This document shows positions 1 to 6,220 of a DNA stretch of 8,386 nt, piece after piece. Numbering within the stretch: position 1 is the first letter of the stretch; every line of letters begins with the position of its first letter. The notes beneath the pieces were generated by a model. The model saw only the letters and a program-made list of their open reading frames with translations. It did not search any database and was not told the origin of the DNA. The translations under genes and the position numbers were made by a program. Source of the DNA: Planctomycetaceae bacterium (GTDB lineage: Bacteria > Planctomycetota > Planctomycetia > Planctomycetales > Planctomycetaceae); assembly GCA_029259875.1 (NCBI GenBank), contig JAJDEK010000518.1, positions 1-8,386 of the forward strand, read 5' to 3'.

Positions 1-180
1 ATCTGCATCAATTAAACGCTCGCGACGTACGGCGACGGTAATGACATCGGCGCCACTGACCTCCAGGCTTTCTTGCATCAGTTCGTAAGTCGCATACTTA
101 CCCGTTCCCACGATCAACCGAGAGTTCAGATGATGTGTCCCTAATGTAAGAGTGGTTTCCGTACTGCCTATCGTTGCCAT
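1..180 (-). CDS. thiG: Thiazole synthase ThiG, N-terminal part (cut by left window edge)
   Basis: Only the first 60 codons are present; the gene runs off the left edge. ThiG is a cytoplasmic TIM-barrel enzyme that condenses deoxyxylulose 5-phosphate, dehydroglycine and the sulfur carried as ThiS thiocarboxylate into the thiazole phosphate of thiamine. The visible part shows the family's opening strand and loop, RLIVGTGKY at residues 21-29, and [12 protein letters not shown] at 42-53, both characteristic of ThiG. The Schiff-base lysine lies beyond the window and cannot be checked. The start is the ATG at 180-178. It lies five bases after the thiS stop codon, so the two genes are almost certainly co-transcribed and translationally coupled. 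A GGTGGA Shine-Dalgarno-like stretch eight bases upstream overlaps the last glycine codons of thiS. Identity is secure from the motifs together with the thiS neighbour. Confidence 0.93.
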   Translation of the reverse strand, partial: MATIGSTETTLTLGTHHLNSRLIVGTGKYATYELMQESLEVSGADVITVAVRRERLIDAD

Positions 181-185
181 ATCTA

Positions 186-386
186 TTATCCACCGCCTAC
201 CAGTGTTACAATCTCCAGGCGATCACCTTCCTGCAGTATACAAGCTGCGTGTTCTTCGCGTGGAATTAAAATCAAATTTCGCTCAACAGCCAGATATTTG
301 GGTTGAAGTCCCAGTTGGGTCAAAAGCCCAGTCACAGTTAAATCATGAGGAACCTCTTTGGCTTCACCGTTCACTTGAATTTGCAC
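186..386 (-). CDS. thiS: Sulfur carrier protein ThiS
   Basis: ThiS is a small ubiquitin-fold protein whose C-terminal glycine is adenylated by ThiF and converted to a thiocarboxylate, which donates sulfur to ThiG for thiazole formation. The sequence opens with [12 protein letters not shown], a typical ThiS first strand, has the conserved AVERN segment in the middle, continues with [10 protein letters not shown], and ends in GGG, the flexible tail needed for thiocarboxylate chemistry. The same frame is open to an ATG at 431, which would give 81 residues. The GTG at 386-384 is preferred because AGGAG lies at 399-395, eight bases upstream, and the product is then 66 residues, the normal family size. 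A TTG at 389-387 is five bases from the same AGGAG and is the second choice. The ATG at 431 has no Shine-Dalgarno sequence. The gene is first in an operon with thiG. ThiF and a glycine or tyrosine oxidase/lyase are not in view. Confidence 0.9.
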   Translation of the reverse strand: MQIQVNGEAKEVPHDLTVTGLLTQLGLQPKYLAVERNLILIPREEHAACILQEGDRLEIVTLVGGG

Positions 387-481
387 CAATGGGACTCCTA
401 CACCTAACTCAATAATCAGTGGATAAAACACATAAAAGAAGAGTCATCCAACGTCTGTGTTTGTTATTATTAGCAAAAACG

Positions 482-510
482 AGTTTAGAAGTGACACTCC
501 CGATCGTCAA
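482..510 (-). promoter_or_regulatory. Predicted sigma70-type promoter for thiS-thiG
   Basis: On the minus strand TTGACG (510-505) and TAAACT (487-482) are separated by exactly 17 bases. This predicts transcription starting near 475. The leader to the preferred GTG start of thiS would be about 90 bases and contains AGGAG just before that start. No thi-box motif is visible in the leader, so TPP control is not supported here. This is a consensus match only. Confidence 0.55.
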
Positions 511-623
511 GGAACGACCAAGATGCCAAAAGCACAATTTAAAGTATGAAAAACAGTTCCTATTTTCAAATTGAAGACACAATCAGAACTTAGTTGGTTC
601 CAGTAAGAAATTTTCACAAATTC

Positions 624-652
624 TTTACAAACCTTTAATATGCTTCTATATA
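624..652 (+). promoter_or_regulatory. Predicted sigma70-type promoter for the glycerophosphodiesterase gene
   Basis: TTTACA (624-629) and TATATA (647-652) are separated by 17 bases in an A+T-rich stretch. This predicts a start near 659 and a leader of about 55 bases to the ATG at 714. A GAGG at 700-703, ten bases before that ATG, is the likely ribosome binding site. No operator is obvious; low-phosphate control would be plausible for such an enzyme, but no Pho box was recognised. Confidence 0.45.
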
Positions 653-713
653 ACTAATTAGGAACCAGAAGCTTGTCACAGGACTTAGATTAGTTTACCG
701 AGGATCAGATAAG

Positions 714-1544
714 ATGTCGTGCATGCGTTTCCCTCATTTCGTTTATTTTTTTGCAGGTTTAGTGATCGTGTCTGCGACTTCAACGCTTTCCGCTATCGAA
801 ATTATTGGTCATCGGGGTGCTTCCTATGATGCCCCAGAGAATACACTCGCCTCTATAAATCTGGCCTGGCAGCGCAACGCAGATGCTGTGGAGATCGATA
901 TTTATCTCACTAAAGATGGTCAGATCGTGGCCTATCATGATAAAACCACAAAACGCATTGGTGGCCGTGATCAAGCGGTCAAAGAACAGACGTTCGCAGA
1001 ATTGCAAACTCTGGATGTTGGTGCGTGGAAAAATTCGAAATACAAACAGGAGAGAATTCCCACGTTGATTCAGATTCTAAACACAATTCCCGCTAACAAG
1101 CGACTCTTTATTGAAATCAAATGTGGGGCCGAGGTGCTTCCACAGCTAAAACGGGATCTGGCTGCTTCTGGAAAAGCAGCAGCACAGACGGCGATTATCG
1201 GCTTTGATTACGAGACTATGCAAGAGGCGAAGCAGGTGCTGCCTAATTTGAAAGTGTATTGGGTCTTCAAAGTGAAACAGAACAAAATAACACGAAAGTG
1301 GGCTCACAGTGCAGAATACTATATTCAAAAAGCGACTGCCGCTCATTTGGACGGGCTGGACGTCGGTTACAATAAGTTTGTAACCGAAAAATTTGTGCAA
1401 CGTGCAAAGTCAGCCGGTTTGCCCGTTTATGTCTGGACAATCAACTCGGTGAAAGATGCGACAAAACTTGCAAACATGGGGGTTGAAGGTATTACCACCG
1501 ACCGGCCCGGATTGCTGAATTCAGCATTCAAACCAGCAAAATAG
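714..1544 (+). CDS. Secreted glycerophosphodiester phosphodiesterase (GDPD family)
   Basis: The family hydrolyses glycerophosphodiesters such as deacylated phospholipid head groups to glycerol 3-phosphate and an alcohol, using a metal-dependent TIM barrel. The 276-residue product starts with a signal peptide (hydrophobic residues 9-25, likely cleavage after LSA at 27), so it should act outside the cytoplasmic membrane. The catalytic signature is intact: HRGAS at 33-37 with His33, PENT at 41-44, acidic metal ligands Glu60 and Asp62 in the VEIDI strand, His75-Asp76, and Glu134 in LFIEIK. Near the C-terminus VWTIN (240-244) and GITTDRP (259-265) are typical closing motifs. Size fits the compact bacterial UgpQ-like type with an added signal sequence. 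The exact substrate cannot be read from the sequence. The start ATG at 714 is supported by GAGG ten bases upstream; the in-frame ATG at 723 is worse placed. The next plus-strand gene follows after 112 bases and may share its transcript. Confidence 0.92.
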   Translation: MSCMRFPHFVYFFAGLVIVSATSTLSAIEIIGHRGASYDAPENTLASINLAWQRNADAVEIDIYLTKDGQIVAYHDKTTKRIGGRDQAVKEQTFAELQTLDVGAWKNSKYKQERIPTLIQILNTIPANKRLFIEIKCGAEVLPQLKRDLAASGKAAAQTAIIGFDYETMQEAKQVLPNLKVYWVFKVKQNKITRKWAHSAEYYIQKATAAHLDGLDVGYNKFVTEKFVQRAKSAGLPVYVWTINSVKDATKLANMGVEGITTDRPGLLNSAFKPAK

Positions 1545-1588
1545 AGGCCTTTCTTGCAGACATCCAGCAGTCTCGTATTGATTTAGGG

Positions 1589-1640
1589 GAGGATTTCTCG
1601 GAAAATACAGACAGTAACGCGTTTTTTTCGAGGATTTTTC
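1589..1640 (+). repeat. Short direct repeat and A+T-rich hairpin between two plus-strand genes
   Basis: GAGGATTTCTC (1589-1599) recurs as GAGGATTTTTC (1630-1640), ten of eleven bases identical with a 41-base period. The same segment can form a hairpin: 1595-1605 pairs with 1624-1634 over eleven positions, two of them G-U, around an 18-base loop, followed by a run of T. It could be a weak attenuator or terminator behind the phosphodiesterase gene, or a regulatory repeat in the leader of the PDZ gene. The long loop and A+T-rich stem make this uncertain. Confidence 0.3.
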
Positions 1641-1656
1641 TTAAAGGTTCTGACAA

Positions 1657-2631
1657 ATGTCATCACGTGTGGTTCTGATTGCAGGATGCGCTCTTATCAC
1701 AGCGTTGATCTTTCATTGCGAAATATCTGTCGCGAAGGAAGCAAAAGAAACTGCTAAGCTTCCTCAACAAGCGATTGAATATATCCTCGACCTGGAGAGC
1801 GAAGACTTCAAAGCGCGTGAAAAAGCAACGCGCACATTACCTGAATACGGTGAACAGGTTATTGAACCACTGTTGAAAGTGACGCGTGGGGAGAGTTTGG
1901 AAGCCGCCGTTCGTGCAATTCTTGTGATTGAGCGAATTTATGAGCAAGGGAAAAAGGGGTCTGTTGATAAAGCCGAAGACGCGCTCGACTCATTGACCAA
2001 AGCTGCTAACCCTTCTGTTGCGATCCGTGCCGAAGAGGCCATAGATAGGCATGCCGGTTTTCGGGAGGAACGCGCTGTTCGCGAAATCAGAAAATTGGGA
2101 GGGAAGGTAAAACTTTGGACGGCGGAAGACATTGCAAATAATATTCCAAATGCGCCGCCTAACAACACTTTACCGGGACAGGTACGGTATCTTGTATTGG
2201 GGTCCAAGTGGACAGGAGGCGAAAAAGGGTTGCGTTACATAAAGCGAATTTCTCGTCTTCAGGCTCTTTATTTCATAAAAGGTCACCCCTTGCCAGATCT
2301 CGCATTGGATGACTTGCATAAAGCGCTTCCCAGAACTCATTTTCAAGATCGAGACAGTGATGCGATGTTAGGAATCTCGGGTCCACCTGACACTAACGGG
2401 GGGTGTTTAGTACGTGATGTTTCTGATGGGCTTGCCGCACAAAAAGCAGGTATTCAATCCAGAGATTTTATTAAAAAGTTCGACGGCAAGAACGTTGAAA
2501 ATTTTGATTCGCTAGTGAAACTCATTGGTCAAAAAGAAGCCGGTGATACTGTGGATGTTGAGTTGTATCGAGATGGAGTGCCAATGACGTTAAAGGTAAC
2601 ACTCAGTAGCTGGCTGGATAAAGAAAAATAG
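1657..2631 (+). CDS. Secreted HEAT-repeat / LRR-like / PDZ domain protein, function unknown
   Basis: The 324-residue product has a signal peptide (hydrophobic residues 5-19, likely cleavage after SVA at 26). A helical segment at about 36-135 resembles HEAT/ARM repeats: short amphipathic helix pairs such as DFKAREKATRTLPEYG and a second unit at VIEPLLKVTRGESLEAAVRA. A middle segment at about 140-235 resembles one or two degenerate leucine-rich repeats of the planctomycete type (LGGKVKLW, then GLRYIKRISRLQALY). A PDZ domain at about 238-317 closes the protein, with an LGISG opening and the GLAAQKAGIQSRDFI loop-helix element. There is no trypsin-like or other protease domain, so this is not a DegP-type protease. 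It is more likely a scaffold or substrate-binding protein of the cell envelope; its partner is unknown. AAAGG nine bases before the ATG supports the start. It converges on the ceramidase-like gene with six bases between the stop codons. Confidence 0.8.
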   Translation: MSSRVVLIAGCALITALIFHCEISVAKEAKETAKLPQQAIEYILDLESEDFKAREKATRTLPEYGEQVIEPLLKVTRGESLEAAVRAILVIERIYEQGKKGSVDKAEDALDSLTKAANPSVAIRAEEAIDRHAGFREERAVREIRKLGGKVKLWTAEDIANNIPNAPPNNTLPGQVRYLVLGSKWTGGEKGLRYIKRISRLQALYFIKGHPLPDLALDDLHKALPRTHFQDRDSDAMLGISGPPDTNGGCLVRDVSDGLAAQKAGIQSRDFIKKFDGKNVENFDSLVKLIGQKEAGDTVDVELYRDGVPMTLKVTLSSWLDKEK

Positions 2632-2637
2632 AAAACG

Positions 2638-4074
2638 TTAATCATGCAACTGCTTCAGCAGTTTCAGAGCCATCTGGCGAATTTGTGTTTCTGCATCAAT
2701 TTCTAAATAACTACTGCGGGCAGGCCAGGTTTCATATCCACCCAAGGCATGTTGTTCTGGCGTCGGCAGATAGCCACTGGAACCGTTAGCCAGTTCCATC
2801 GAAAAAGTGGCAGCAAACGGGCTCTGTTGTTTAATCCCTAGGCCTGTTTCCGTAAACACTTCGCAAGGCAACCCTACGACTCCCAGATTACCGATGCGAA
2901 TTGCCTGAATTATGATGGACTCTGTTTTAGGATACTTACTAAGTTCGATCGCTTCATTGGCATAAATTCTTGACCAGCGGTGCGCTGTTTTCTGCTGCGG
3001 ATTCGCTAAAATTGCCTGAGCCCACATCAGTCGATCTGCATCGGGATGACGTACTTTCAATTCGAGTTCTTGCTCCAACATCGCCAATTTCAAATTAGGT
3101 TTATGGTCGATGTTTTGAACGACTTTCAAAGTCTGTTCCGCAAACTCTTTCCCGGATTCTTCAATCCATCTAAAAGCGGCATACTTGCGTTGATCCTGTT
3201 TCATGACCGCCCCGACATTTCCACTGGTTCCATTCGACAACATTCCTACGAACGGGGGATGCGTGTTATGCTTTCCCAGTTTTTTTGCGAGATGTTTTGC
3301 ATAAGAACCGAAATAGTCGGCACTGATTTGGCCCTTTTGATAACCGCCACAATAGTGAATGCTCATATTGCCTAAAATTGCCAGTGGAGTTCCGTCCAAA
3401 TGTTGTACCGAGAGTATCGAACATTGTGGATCAATGGGCGCAGCCGGCTGGATGAGGTGCTGGCTACGACCAGAGACGGATTTGATCTGATCACCGGCAA
3501 CACCGAACGGGTTTAATGAGACACTTCCTTTTTTCGCCAAAAACCTTCGACAGGCGGCATACTTACCGGCATCGAAAGAACCCCAGCCAATGCGGGCGGG
3601 TTCGAGATTTTCTTGAGCCTGAATAATGGCTTGGGCGATTTGTTGTACGAGCGTGTCGTAATATGCATCATCAAGCTTTCCCGCGCGTCCATAGGGAACA
3701 CGGGGTGCGGCATGAGTGTGCGTACTCGATATCAGAATTCGATTCACGGGTAAGCCAATTTTCTGATTGACAATTTTCTTTGCTCGATCAAAATAACTGC
3801 GTTCCGTCATACACAGGTCATTCACACAAATCGCGATTCGTTCTCGACCATCATCAAATACCAAGGCTCTCGCAAAAAGACGATCATGAATTCCAGTCAC
3901 AGGTCCATTCTTGGAAATGACTCCATCTAACGAAACACCGATGGGAGGCGTGATATCCACTGCCGATGCCCCCGCTCGTAGAACACGTTCCTCAACCTGG
4001 GCACCAACGGTAGGAGCACTTAGAATGAGACCACAGACAGACAAAAACAGTGAGAGAAAAATACGCGGTAACAT
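2638..4074 (-). CDS. Secreted neutral/alkaline ceramidase-like amidohydrolase, single-domain form
   Basis: The family's founding members cleave the amide bond of ceramide with a zinc-dependent site in the N-terminal domain. The predicted 478-residue protein starts with a signal peptide, likely cleaved after VGA at 23-25. The active-site elements appear in family order: THTH at 118-121 (His119/His121), His240 in MSIHYCGG, NGTSGN at 281-286 with candidate nucleophile Ser284, Glu405 in GLPCEVF, and Tyr435 in NGSSGYLPT. These match the His/His/Glu/Tyr zinc set and catalytic serine known from Pseudomonas ceramidase. The immunoglobulin-like C-terminal domain of full ceramidases is absent, so the substrate is uncertain and need not be ceramide. 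The frame is open to an ATG at 4185, but the ATG at 4074 is chosen: it has GAGG six bases upstream and places the signal peptide at the N-terminus. It lies 138 bases behind the hydrolase-fusion gene on the same strand, with no terminator visible between. Confidence 0.85.
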   Translation of the reverse strand: MLPRIFLSLFLSVCGLILSAPTVGAQVEERVLRAGASAVDITPPIGVSLDGVISKNGPVTGIHDRLFARALVFDDGRERIAICVNDLCMTERSYFDRAKKIVNQKIGLPVNRILISSTHTHAAPRVPYGRAGKLDDAYYDTLVQQIAQAIIQAQENLEPARIGWGSFDAGKYAACRRFLAKKGSVSLNPFGVAGDQIKSVSGRSQHLIQPAAPIDPQCSILSVQHLDGTPLAILGNMSIHYCGGYQKGQISADYFGSYAKHLAKKLGKHNTHPPFVGMLSNGTSGNVGAVMKQDQRKYAAFRWIEESGKEFAEQTLKVVQNIDHKPNLKLAMLEQELELKVRHPDADRLMWAQAILANPQQKTAHRWSRIYANEAIELSKYPKTESIIIQAIRIGNLGVVGLPCEVFTETGLGIKQQSPFAATFSMELANGSSGYLPTPEQHALGGYETWPARSSYLEIDAETQIRQMALKLLKQLHD

Positions 4075-4212
4075 AGGGGACCTCTTGAACAACGAGTCGG
4101 CTGGAGCAGTGAGTCTCTTTAGAATAACAGATAGCCAATCACCATATCCAGATGACAGCTTCGATTTTGTGTGAATTACTCTCATCAGTGTAAGCAGACA
4201 TGAGAACCGTCA
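4075..4212 (-). other. Gap between the fusion hydrolase gene and the ceramidase-like gene
   Basis: These 138 bases remain open in the ceramidase-like frame back to an ATG at 4185, but that extension puts 37 residues ahead of an otherwise well-formed signal peptide and has no ribosome binding site, so it is treated as untranslated leader. It contains the AAGAGG ribosome binding site just ahead of the 4074 start. No convincing promoter hexamer pair and no terminator were found, which is compatible with read-through from the upstream gene. Confidence 0.5.
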
Positions 4213-6072
4213 CTAATCCATTTTTTGTTGTAAGGCATTGGCCTGTTCGTTACGCCATTGCGCCATTTCGTTGGAAACAAGAAATGCCATAGCACCACCG
4301 CGGGCGTCGGTACCGAGGATGGCCATACGGTCAAGATAGCCTCGCAAGCTGGTCTGTTTGCCAGTTCCCGTGCAGACATCAACAAGCGAACCATCAAAGG
4401 CAACACGCGTTTTGATGGCGTTCCAGGCGCGTTCAATGAGAGGCGTGTATTGTTTTTCGTCCAGCCAGCCCTTGCGCACGCCGCGAATCATCGAAAAGGT
4501 AATCATACAAGTACAAGTCAGTTCGCGGTAACTTTCTCTGTGGTCGATCACTTGATGCCACATGCCGGTTGGGTCTTGATGACGACTGAGTGCTTCGAGA
4601 TGATGTCGGTGACCATCTATGAAGCTTTGTCGCAATGGTGAATTCAGAGGGAGTTCAGTGAGTACGAGTGCCAGTCCCAACGCGGGAAAGCCATTGCCAC
4701 GTCCCCAGGCCGCGTCACTCAAAGGCGAATTACGATAGATACCATCGGGCCGTTGATCTAGTTTCTGGATGAATCGCCAGTGACGTAATGCCATTTCATA
4801 ATAACGTGGATCTCCCGTTAATCGTCCCACGGCTGTCAGAATCGGACATGACATGAATACCGCATCACTCATCTCGACATGATGTGGCATCGATTCACGC
4901 ATATTTCCCTCTTCGTCAAAGCCGAGACCTGCTGCTTGTTTAGCCAGATTTACATAGTGCTGATTACCGGTTACTTTCGCGAGTTTTGAAAACAGTAAAT
5001 GCCCGGCGATCAGACTGCCTCCCCCACGGTTGCTGAGAGGGTCGGGATTCTTGGAAAGGTAATTCTGCGTAATTGTTTCTACATGAGATAATCGACTACG
5101 GTCTCCCGTTAATTCTCCCAATCGAATTTGACTGATGAGTGAAACTACAGGCAGGTAGGATAATCTTCCAAGTTCATGGCCATACACTTTTGAAAGTTGA
5201 GTGGCGACTTGAATCGGTGTGCGCTGTAAACGACGCATGATTTCCAACCGAGCAGGAGAAGGGCCTCGAAATGTACTTTTCTGGATTGCAGTCAGCAAGG
5301 TTGGCAGAAACTGTGGTCCATTTTGTTTTGGCACTTCGACTGCCAATGCAGGCAGACGACCCACATCAGAGGGCGGCTTATAAGCGAGGCTAGAAACAAG
5401 CTCCCAACCAAAAACCGGGCGAATTTGTGGTTGCAATTGTTTACCCAAGGTGCGTGCGGATCTAAGGGCATCGACGGGAACGATCCATTGAAACTGTTTT
5501 CCCTCGCGCACATCTAAAACCAGATCAGGGGCGTGCATGCCGATCCAACGCCACAAATATTCCGTTTCGGGCTTAGTGACACTTTGGTAGGCAGGACTTA
5601 CTGGGGGATAGCCGCGAGTGGGATTTCCGTGTGATGCGTTCTTCGGTCCCTTTTGCAAAACCCAGCCATCCGGGTTCGCGATGGGGATCGCTGAGACTGC
5701 GAATGTTTGTCGGAATGGTTCGGCTGCTTCTGAGCCATAGAACCAGTTAACGGCATTGATGACAGAGGCGACTGATGTTTCCGACCCATCAAGGCCACCA
5801 ATCAGCAGAATGCGCACTTTGCCAGTCTGAAAGTTGAGATCCTCTTTGGAATAGACACAGGGAATGGGTGTCTCCTTGCGGGTGACACCGATGGCTGAAT
5901 GTATAAGTGCAGGTTGTTTTCGTAAAGACTGCAAACGCTTTTGAACGGCTGTTTTGAAATCGACCGTCAAATCTGGTTTCTGAGCTTCAACCGAAGCCGC
6001 TACGAGAGAATCGCACAAACCCAGATTCATTAAAAGCAAAATCGCGCAAAAAGGCAACAAGTGAAATTTCAT
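4213..6072 (-). CDS. Secreted fusion: degenerate M14 carboxypeptidase-like domain plus GH105/GH88-type unsaturated glycuronyl hydrolase
   Basis: The 619-residue protein has a signal peptide (hydrophobic residues 5-19) and two parts. Residues about 85-265 follow the M14 zinc-carboxypeptidase order: GGLDGSE (92-98) where HxxE is expected, NPDG (133-136), LDVREG (186-191) where a zinc-binding histidine is expected, and AVEVP with Glu246 at the catalytic glutamate position. Two zinc ligands are thus replaced (His to Asp95, His to Arg189), so peptidase activity is doubtful. Residues about 280-619 match unsaturated rhamnogalacturonyl/glucuronyl hydrolases with an alpha6/alpha6 barrel: MSDAVFMSCP (401-410) with Asp403 as likely general acid/base, GRLTGDPRYY, WGRGNG (456-461), GMWHQVID (503-510) and VRKGWLD near 532-538. 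The partner aspartate equivalent to YteR Asp88 is not obvious. Such enzymes hydrate the unsaturated uronic acid left by polysaccharide lyases. The ATG at 6072 has no clear Shine-Dalgarno sequence but fits the signal peptide. The M14 assignment is the weaker one. Confidence 0.78.
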   Translation of the reverse strand: MKFHLLPFCAILLLMNLGLCDSLVAASVEAQKPDLTVDFKTAVQKRLQSLRKQPALIHSAIGVTRKETPIPCVYSKEDLNFQTGKVRILLIGGLDGSETSVASVINAVNWFYGSEAAEPFRQTFAVSAIPIANPDGWVLQKGPKNASHGNPTRGYPPVSPAYQSVTKPETEYLWRWIGMHAPDLVLDVREGKQFQWIVPVDALRSARTLGKQLQPQIRPVFGWELVSSLAYKPPSDVGRLPALAVEVPKQNGPQFLPTLLTAIQKSTFRGPSPARLEIMRRLQRTPIQVATQLSKVYGHELGRLSYLPVVSLISQIRLGELTGDRSRLSHVETITQNYLSKNPDPLSNRGGGSLIAGHLLFSKLAKVTGNQHYVNLAKQAAGLGFDEEGNMRESMPHHVEMSDAVFMSCPILTAVGRLTGDPRYYEMALRHWRFIQKLDQRPDGIYRNSPLSDAAWGRGNGFPALGLALVLTELPLNSPLRQSFIDGHRHHLEALSRHQDPTGMWHQVIDHRESYRELTCTCMITFSMIRGVRKGWLDEKQYTPLIERAWNAIKTRVAFDGSLVDVCTGTGKQTSLRGYLDRMAILGTDARGGAMAFLVSNEMAQWRNEQANALQQKMD

Positions 6073-6179
6073 GGATGGCAGAATCCAGGCAGGTAGTCAA
6101 GAAGGTAAATGGATCAAGGTGTTTTCAGTGATTGAGAAACCCATTGTAAAACCGCTCATGACCAAATACCAGAAGAGAT

Positions 6180-6208
6180 ATTATAGACTCTTTCGGATTT
6201 TTGTAGCT
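6180..6208 (-). promoter_or_regulatory. Possible promoter for the M14-like/GH105 fusion gene
   Basis: The 148-base gap between the M23 peptidase stop (6221) and the fusion-gene start (6072) contains a perfect minus-strand TATAAT at 6185-6180. The upstream hexamer is poor: GCTACA at 16 bases' spacing matches only three of six -35 positions. If used, transcription would start near 6173 with a leader of about 100 bases. No terminator for the peptidase gene is seen in this gap, so read-through is also possible. Confidence 0.3.
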
Positions 6209-6220
6209 AAATGGCTGTGA

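Larger units (their letters stand above)
387..713. other. Divergent intergenic region between thiS and the glycerophosphodiesterase gene
   Basis: This A+T-rich stretch separates thiS (minus) from the phosphodiesterase gene (plus). It holds one good promoter match in each direction and the Shine-Dalgarno sites of both genes. No open frame with coding character, tRNA, riboswitch core or strong terminator was recognised in it. The part from 387 to 431 is open in the thiS frame and would be coding only if an upstream ATG without a ribosome binding site were used. Confidence 0.6.

Noticed and set aside
387..600. A TPP riboswitch upstream of thiS-thiG
   Set aside because: Thiamine operons often carry one, but no CTGAGA or thi-box core was found on the minus strand, and the leader from the predicted start is short.
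1678..1689. Lipobox (IAGC, Cys11) in the PDZ protein, suggesting a lipoprotein
   Set aside because: The hydrophobic stretch before the cysteine is only about five residues and continues well past it; cleavage after SVA at 26 fits a normal signal peptide better.
2648..2663. Perfect inverted repeat AACTGC-TTCA-GCAGTT as a bidirectional terminator at the convergent gene ends
   Set aside because: It lies inside the coding sequence of the ceramidase-like gene, has only six pairs, and has no adjacent T run on either strand.
4075..4185. A 37-residue N-terminal extension of the ceramidase-like protein
   Set aside because: It places the signal peptide internally, lacks a ribosome binding site, and a better start with GAGG exists at 4074.
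4258..4641. Antisense open frame of 127 codons, and similar ones at 3046-3375 and 7287-7655
   Set aside because: Each lies opposite a well-supported gene, has no ribosome binding site or recognisable motif, and is explained as a shadow of the coding frame.
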